Both the position numbers and the translations under genes were made by a program. Below are positions 57,791-64,000 of a stretch of 64,000 nucleotides of DNA, one piece after another (position 1 is the stretch's first letter; each line of letters starts with the position of its first letter). Origin of the DNA: Populus alba (lineage: Eukaryota > Streptophyta > Magnoliopsida > Malpighiales > Salicaceae); NCBI RefSeq assembly GCF_005239225.2, contig NC_133293.1, positions 12,368,333-12,432,332 on the forward strand, in the 5' to 3' direction. Below the pieces are notes generated by a model. The model was not told where the DNA came from. It saw only the letters and a list, made by a program, of their open reading frames with translations, and searched no databases.

Positions 57791-59844
57791 ATTGACCTAC
57801 ATTATTTAGGGTTTTCTATATTTAATTCTATCTAGTTGGTTTTCTTGCGGGTTTCTCTCCCCCGCCTCCCTTTTTTTATATTTTTTGTATCATTTATGCA
57901 TAAATACATAGATGATTCTCTTACTCTGCTTACTATTTTTGAAATGTGGCCATTTTGTTATAATAAAATTCGCTCCTCAATCCAATAAGATTTTAAGGGC
58001 ATGTTAACTGAAATGTCTGCAGTCTAATTCTTGTCAGAAAGATATAACAAACCCAAGAATTAAAGCGTGGAGCTGGAAAGTTTCATTGAATGAAAAAAAG
58101 ATTGAATTAATTGCATAGTAATTGGATCTGAATAAAATAAAATAAAAGTTTTTTGGTTTATTCAAGGTAGCTCGGCCAATAAGAACTAAACTATTTTAAT
58201 AAAAAAAAATTTAATGAATCCATCAAAATATTGCTATCTTATTCAATTTATAATAATAACTAAGTAATTTGAATTTTAAATATATTTGAATATTTCCCTG
58301 TATCTTTGCCAACCAAGTCCACCTAATTGCTTAGATATGTCTTGTGATTGTTGAACAAGCTCTTTTAATACCCAGTGTTTGTTAGACTATGACATCAATT
58401 TGTAATAAATTATAGCAGTTGTCGGGAAAATGCTTTGGGGTCTTATCCTTATAAAGACGTGGGTATTCATCGTCCACGTCGCCATTTTTTCTTAAACATC
58501 ATATCTACCGTCCATCACAAAAGATATACACTCCACTTGCTTGGTAACATGATCTCCGTCGAAGTAAAAATCCACTGCAATGTGCTTGTCCTGACAAGAA
58601 TGCAGCCCAACACTAAATTAGCGATGACAAGGTATTTGAATTTATTAAATCAAGGATTTCTACCCTAGAAAAAGTATTCAATTACTGACGACAACCTGGG
58701 CAGGTTTGGCATTTAAGTAAGAGGGGATAAGCTTGTCCACAAAATAAATGATCTTTTAAATAACTAATAATAATCTCCGTATCTGGCGAGAGAGAGATGT
58801 AAGGGCATAAAAAATCGTGCACTGGTGATGAGATCAACTTCACGTATCAGGTAATATCGCTACGTGCGCACTGCGCGCTACACACACACACACACATATA
58901 TATGGACACACACGTATGAACTTTTGAACAAAATAACAAAAGTCTCGTGTATATTATTAAGTGCCGATTGTTTTTTAAAATATATATTTTTTTATTTTTT
59001 TTAAATTTATTTTTTATATTAATATATTAAAATGATATAAAAATATTAATTTAAAATCAATAATAAATAAATATATTTTTAAAAACATTTTTACAATACA
59101 AAAACAATCATATTTTAATAAAAAAATTCATTTCAATCTCAAATGGAAAAAAAAAAAAGCCATCACTCAACTTATGCACAACATAAAAAAAGTTCTATTA
59201 ATTTATTTTTTCTTTATAGTATGAAAAAATAAATAAATAAGAAAAATTAAAATAAAATCTGGTGAGGGAAAAAACTAAAATTTAAAATATATTAAAATGA
59301 AAGATATTCCTTTACTTTCGAGCAAGCCTAAAAATTAAAACTCTAATATTATAACCATATACTCAAACTTTCGTAGCCAACCCCCCACCCTCCTTTCCCA
59401 AATTGAACACACACTTGACTATCACTTCATCCACTCCTTATATGTTCATTGCAAGGGGCGCGGAGCAAGAAAGAAAAATTAAAAAGGGATAAATTAAAAA
59501 AAATTATTTAAAAAAATTAAAATTTTCATTATTTTATATAAAAGAGGAGTTGGGAAAATTTTTCTTGCAGGGCCCTTGGCTCTCCTCCACTGTCCATTGC
59601 AACCTGAATCAGAGTTGGCTTAAGGTAAATAAATACCTTAAGCAAAATTACAAATAAAGATTTTTTAAAATATTTAAGAAATGATTTTTATTATTTTTTA
59701 TATAATTCTGATAAGTGGAGTCCTGAGTAATCTTCACTTTATATTTGAAGTTTTTTGTTAAGTGGAAGTAATTTTTATTTCATAAATTATAATTAATAAA
59801 TATATTTTATTTATTGTTGAGGTTTTTAATTGTTTTTGACACTG
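57791..59844. other. Upstream part of MLP duplication unit A
   Basis: No gene. Blocks at about 58584-58620, 58700-58780 and 59240-59440 are similar to 63355-63385, 63655-63735 and 63790-64000 near copy B. The shared phrases include AAGAATGCAGCCCAACACTA and AAGCTTGTCCACAAAATAAA. A CA run (58883-58895) and a MITE-like block (58965-59115) are present in this unit. Confidence 0.65.
58395..58480 (-). promoter_or_regulatory. Orphan third copy of the MLP promoter
   Basis: The segment TTATAGCAGTTGTCGGGAAAATGCTTTGGGG... continuing to CCTTATAAAGACGTGGG (58411-58462) matches the promoter segments of both MLP genes, including the TATA element. No MLP exon lies downstream of it on the minus strand before copy A's own promoter region. 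It is therefore a duplicated promoter without a gene. Confidence 0.7.
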
Positions 59845-60165
59845 ATGTAGACCGAAGTGGTGTAGTTGATAAGCAAGGAACCGATTACTTCCGGGATGCT
59901 GGTAAGCCCTGTATTCAAGAATCAAAATCATCACAAATATTTGAGGCTCATATGTACAGGTTGTGATATAAAAAAAAAATGACGATCCACCACCTATTTG
60001 AGGCTCATGTGTACAGGAGGGACGACTTGAAGGCTGGGAAGTGGACTCGTGCGGAGACTGTTGGGTAAGCGGCGGATGCCTCGCCGACTCGAATGACGGT
60101 CCACCACCTTTTGTGGCTCATATGTACAGGCTGTGATATAAAAAAAAAAAATGATGATTCCAACA
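59845..60165 (+). mobile_element. Rearranged SINE-like element with a threefold internal repeat
   Basis: A tRNA-like head has GTGGTGTAGTTGATAAGC (box-A-like, near 59857) and GTATTCAAGAATC (box-B-like, near 59911). A motif near-identical to TTGAGGCTCATATGTACAGG then occurs three times: 59941-59960, 59998-60017 and 60111-60130. After the first and third copies comes GTGATATA plus a run of A, like a SINE tail. Between copies two and three is a GC-richer insert (GACGACTTGAAGGCTGGGAA onward). The layout suggests nested or unequal insertions of one SINE family. No target-site duplication was found, so the call is tentative. Confidence 0.5.
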
Positions 60166-61597
60166 TCGATCCGTGATTAATAATTTATCTCTCTGGATTA
60201 TGTTCAGTTTCAAGATCGTAGAACCTGGATTTATCGAGTCTACGAGGCATTTGCCTATTATTTTCTTTGCAAGTCTATATCATGAAAAACATTATTACAT
60301 ATTTCTACAGTATGATGTATTTTTATAATTATCCTACTAAAAGTTATACATTACATTCTGTGAGATGTTTAAGAGTGTAAATAGTTGTTTTTCAAAATAT
60401 TTTTTGTTTGGAAAAGTTTTAAAATAATATTTTTTATTATTTTTAAATTTTTTTTTTTAAAAGTGCATGTCACGTGACCTTAGCCCTTGGATTTATTCAA
60501 AACCGATTGCTGTAAAGGTGGTGCTGTTTGTGTTTTATCTCGATTATAAATTTAAGAACATTTAATTAATTAATAGGGTATCGGATACGTAAGACAATTG
60601 GGGATGTTCAAGCAAAGATAGAATGGCATTTTCTTACCATTAGTACAGATCATAGCCACCGCACATCGAGCACTGCTTCTTTATTATCCACGAAATGTAT
60701 AATTGAGAAATAAATAATATATTTAGACTTTGGGTTCAATTTTACAAACTATTTGTCCCCACATCATTAATTCCTGGATAAAAAGAAAGCTTTCATCAAT
60801 TATCTTAAAACATTGTTTAATTCGATTTAATCCATCATGAAATCAAATTAAGATCCATCCAGTTTCGTACGGGATTCTCATGTTCCTATCACGGAATTAA
60901 AATAATAATTAAAAAAAAACAGAGAGCAGAAAATAAAGCAAATAGATTACAAAAATAAAGAGAAGATACAAGCAATCACACGTGAAAGTCACATTCATCA
61001 CTTTCCATCCACTTTCACAATAATTTACAACATAAATGGTCGAGGGATTTGTATTTGGGACTTGCAGTTGGTGGGAGTGATTGTAAGATTTGGACTTTTC
61101 AGATTTGAATTTTGTTTATATACCGTGAGATTTTTATAATGTTTTAAAAGTATTTTTAAAAAAGATTTATTATTTTATTTTAAATTATTTTTTTATTTTT
61201 TAAAATCATTCTAATATACTAATATAAAAAAAATATTATTTTAATATATTTTCAAATAAAAAATCAATTTAAAAACCACTATTTTAAACCACCATCTTGA
61301 TTTTGAAAAGAATAAAAAATGATAGGAGGAGAGACTTTCAACATCTTGAATCACACATCGAAGCATGCATTAACTTCACACAAAGCCCTTGATACATCAA
61401 ATCACACAGCAACGCAGAGAGAGTTTCAGTAGACCCCACGTACACAAGTTTACTGATAATTTAAAATACATTAATATAGAAGAACAGGCGCCTGTCCCCA
61501 CCACACCGCTTCTTATTATTCATTCACGCCGGCAGTCGTACGTTTTAAATTAAAGACAGCAGCAGAAGCATGCACGCATATGATACTAACCGATCAT
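60166..61597. other. Spacer between the SINE-like element and MLP copy B, with the B 3' flank
   Basis: No gene up to 61.1 kb; AT-rich with chance frames. A MITE-like block at 61140-61285 is the counterpart of that at 56050-56205. From 61298 to 61597 the sequence is the duplicated 3' flank of the MLP gene. Confidence 0.65.
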
Positions 61598-62377
61598 TCA
61601 TGCCTGTGCTCTTGGTAGCTGGGTACGGTGATGATCCTCAATGTCTTTGAGGCAATGGATCCAAAACTGAAGCACCGTTTGAGGATCTGGAACGTTCTCA
61701 TTTAGCTTCTCATATTCAAAAGTCCAGTGAGCCAAGCAGCTGCCCTCTCCCTTGGGAGTAGCCTGAACGATAGCCGTGAAACTCTTGTACTCCGTGGTGA
61801 TCATGTCTCCCTCAATCACTTTGAAGGTGGTTGACAGCTTCTCGTCGTCTATAGCTTCAATAACCTCCTTCGCAGTCTTCGCAACCCCATCTATTAATGT
61901 TTTTTGCATAAAAAATAAGTTAAATGTCAGTACTCATGAATCACTGCCTTGATATGTCATCCTACTCTTAATAATAATTTGTTTCTGAAAATGTATATGA
62001 GGTTAACCTTTCATCAACCTCAAAGTCATAAAATTTCTACAACAATGGATGAAGACAGAACTATAGATCATGAAGATATATATGATCAAAACCATGAAGA
62101 CACAGCCTCTACATGAATATTAAGGAGCATGAGCAGTGCAATCCTTAGTATTTTTTTGGCCAGGGATGATCTTTGACGACACAGCCTTACCATGTACATA
62201 ACTCCAGCAGATTACAGAGCCCGGCTTCCCCCATTCACCTTCGTGGAGATCAACATTCTGTATCTTGGCAGGGCTCATATTGGAAATGTGGTGTGGTCTG
62301 CAGCTGAAGATATCATGAAATGTTTCAGCAGAAACTTTGACCTCTACTTCAGCCTCCATCTTACCAAAGAGTGTCAT
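61598..62377 (-). CDS. Major latex protein (MLP, Bet v 1 fold), tandem copy B
   Basis: Same structure and role as copy A. Two exons, 62377-62191 and 61890-61598, give 159 residues starting MTLFGKMEAEVEVKVSAETF. Relative to A it lacks one Val near the start and has one extra Met in exon 2 (EGDMITTEY), so the lengths are equal. Exon 1 otherwise differs by two residues (V for I, S for T). Exon 2 differs by about eleven, most in the last 60 residues, where KSFTAIVQ replaces KNFIIIVQ and VLQFWIHCLKDIEDHHRTQL replaces the A-copy equivalent. The frame is intact, the splice sites are sound and the promoter TATA is kept, so it looks functional. The intron (61891-62190) is shorter than in A. Confidence 0.94.
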
Positions 62378-62429
62378 TTTGTTGCGCAGGTAATCAAACT
62401 ATAAACAGGTAAGCTTTGAGATATCAAAA

Positions 62430-62530
62430 TCAATTATAGCAGTTGTTGGGAAAATGCTTTGGGATCATATCCTTATAAAGACGTGGGATAATTATACACC
62501 TAGACTAGTAAATGATGAGATCAATTCTTG
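62430..62530 (-). promoter_or_regulatory. Promoter of MLP copy B
   Basis: On the minus strand GTCTTTATAAGG (about 62471-62482) is a TATA candidate about 95-100 bp before the start codon. It is embedded in about 100 bp that nearly match the upstream region of copy A and the orphan segment at 58.4 kb. Confidence 0.6.
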
Positions 62531-64000
62531 CCCTACGTGGGATAATTACTTTCACAAAACTCCAAGATATATGGGTTTTTTACTATTCATGAATGCACTG
62601 TGAACTAAAAACATAATTAATTTTATTGTATATGCATATACTGTACATCAAGAGCCAATTAATTGTGAACTTGTACTGTTACTTTTGCATTGTCATTTAA
62701 TTGTGTACTTGCATATTTGCTTTCGCATTATGAATGACATTATGGACTTAAAATATTTGCATTATCAATGATACTATAACGCTAGAAAAAAGCTTTTTTT
62801 TATTGTGTTTTTAATTAAAAATCACGGTTGAGGGTGTAACTTTATGCGTGTGAGTGGACATAAATACATTAAATTGTGAATGATATTGCAGGCATAAATT
62901 ACTTTCACCGTCGACAGCACTGTAGCAACTTGAAAACCGTTTTTCAATTGTGTTTTTGGTCAAACATGGTTGCCAGAAGCGTTGCTGCTTTCTATACCAA
63001 AAGTTGTTGAGTTGGTATGGTAACAGGATCTAACATTGTTATATTATTTTTGATTTAAAACTTATATAAATTCATATTATTTTATGTTTAATTTTTATCA
63101 AATAAATAAGTATGATAAAATTTAAACTCGTGACTGTTTGATTACCAAAGTTTCAATATTCTATTAAAGAATCAATTCCAATTCAAAAAATTAAATTTCT
63201 AAGTGAAGTATTAAAATATAATTTATTTATTTTCTAAATATATTATACATATCATACATCAAAATGTCAATTTAAGATGATATGAAAAAAAATCATGATT
63301 TAACACCGTCTTTGTGGAAATCATGCATGTGTGCTTTGTCGATTTGCATGTCTGGCAAGAATGCAGCCCAACACTAATAAATTGACACAGCAGAGATACG
63401 TCAATAGGCTGTAGCTCAATGGATATTAATATTTCAATTATTATTCAAAATTCTTGAACTTGAATTTTATTTATACATAGAAAATAGCACAGCTTATATA
63501 ACACGAAATTGGAGTTCAGTGAGAGGTCAATTAGTAGGAACAAGTACATTATGTTTTGTGGTCCATACATGCAGCTTGAAGACAACAGGGGAAACAATTG
63601 AGAAGTTTAAATAATTAATAGGAGTCGGCAACAATTTATTGCGAAATTATACGTGCAGGTATGGCATTTAAGTTAGAGGGACAAGCTTGTCCACAAAATA
63701 AATGATATTTTAAATAACTAATAATAATTAGAAATTTATTTGATCTCCCTATCTAGAAACAAGCATAAAATATTGAAACAAGCATAAGAAGAAAAATAAA
63801 ATTGAGAATATTTTAAAAGGAAAAAAATTTAAAGAGAAGAATATTCTTTTACTTTAAAAGCAAGCCTAAAAATTAGAAATCTATCATTATAACCAATGAC
63901 TCGAAACTTTCACGACCCATGTTCTCTCTCCTGCACCATTCCGTACACATACTTGAACACCACTTTATCCATTCCTTCTATGTCCATCGTAACTTAAATT
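62531..64000. other. Upstream part of MLP duplication unit B
   Basis: No gene. The right half (about 63355-64000) is colinear with 58584-59450 of unit A. The stretch 62.55-63.3 kb has no clear partner in unit A. The unit probably continues beyond the window edge. Confidence 0.6.
63405..63490 (+). mobile_element. Possible SINE head (box A and weak box B)
   Basis: TAGCTCAATGG at 63412-63422 is an excellent Pol III box A, and CTTGAACTTGAATTTTA about 31 bp later is a box-B-like sequence. No A tail or target-site duplication could be fixed, so this may be a decayed SINE. Confidence 0.35.

Overview
The window is nuclear DNA from a flowering plant. The genes have many introns with GT-AG borders, the spacers are long and very AT-rich, and the proteins match plant families. 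The gene set plus several dispersed repeats that I recognise as poplar-type suggest Populus or another member of the Salicaceae. The species call is inference; no database was searched. All exon borders below were worked out by eye from reading frame, splice signals and family similarity.

Left third (1-23.7 kb), gene-dense. In order: the 3'-truncated minus-strand gene for an ANTH/AP180 clathrin-assembly protein (PICALM1 type); minus-strand CRR3, a factor of the chloroplast NDH complex; a minus-strand 9-exon gene for an armadillo-repeat protein with a plastid-type N-terminus; plus-strand ndhL, a membrane subunit of the same NDH complex; and a minus-strand 10-exon gene for a DUF2359/TMEM214-like protein. 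As I recall the Arabidopsis loci, this order is scattered there over At2g01590-01600, At1g23170-23180 and At1g70760-70770. The poplar-like block would then keep an older order that Arabidopsis has lost.

Middle (23.7-51.5 kb), gene-poor. Two intact genes are visible: an intronless 602-residue DELLA (GAI/RGA) gibberellin repressor at 37.3-39.1 kb, and a small two-exon DUF7054 gene at 46.5-47.1 kb. The rest is repeat-rich. It holds a SINE with clear target-site duplications, a LINE RNase H remnant, a decayed basic-7S-globulin/EDGP-like fragment, many copies of an AT-rich MITE-like family, a degenerate minisatellite in three blocks, and a compound microsatellite. A GC-richer patch near 29.7-29.86 kb carries paired GTGGGCCCC and several ACGT-core sites and looks like a regulatory candidate.

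Right part (51.5-64 kb). A three-exon C2-domain gene of the CAR (C2-domain ABA-related) type appears to use a GC-AG first intron. It is followed by two tandemly duplicated minus-strand major latex protein (MLP/Bet v 1) genes. The duplication spans several kb, includes a shared MITE, and leaves an extra orphan copy of the MLP promoter. Functional themes are NDH-dependent cyclic electron flow (CRR3, ndhL), gibberellin and ABA signalling (DELLA, CAR), clathrin endocytosis, and defence/ligand-binding MLPs. No tRNA, rRNA, CRISPR array or complete autonomous transposon was seen.
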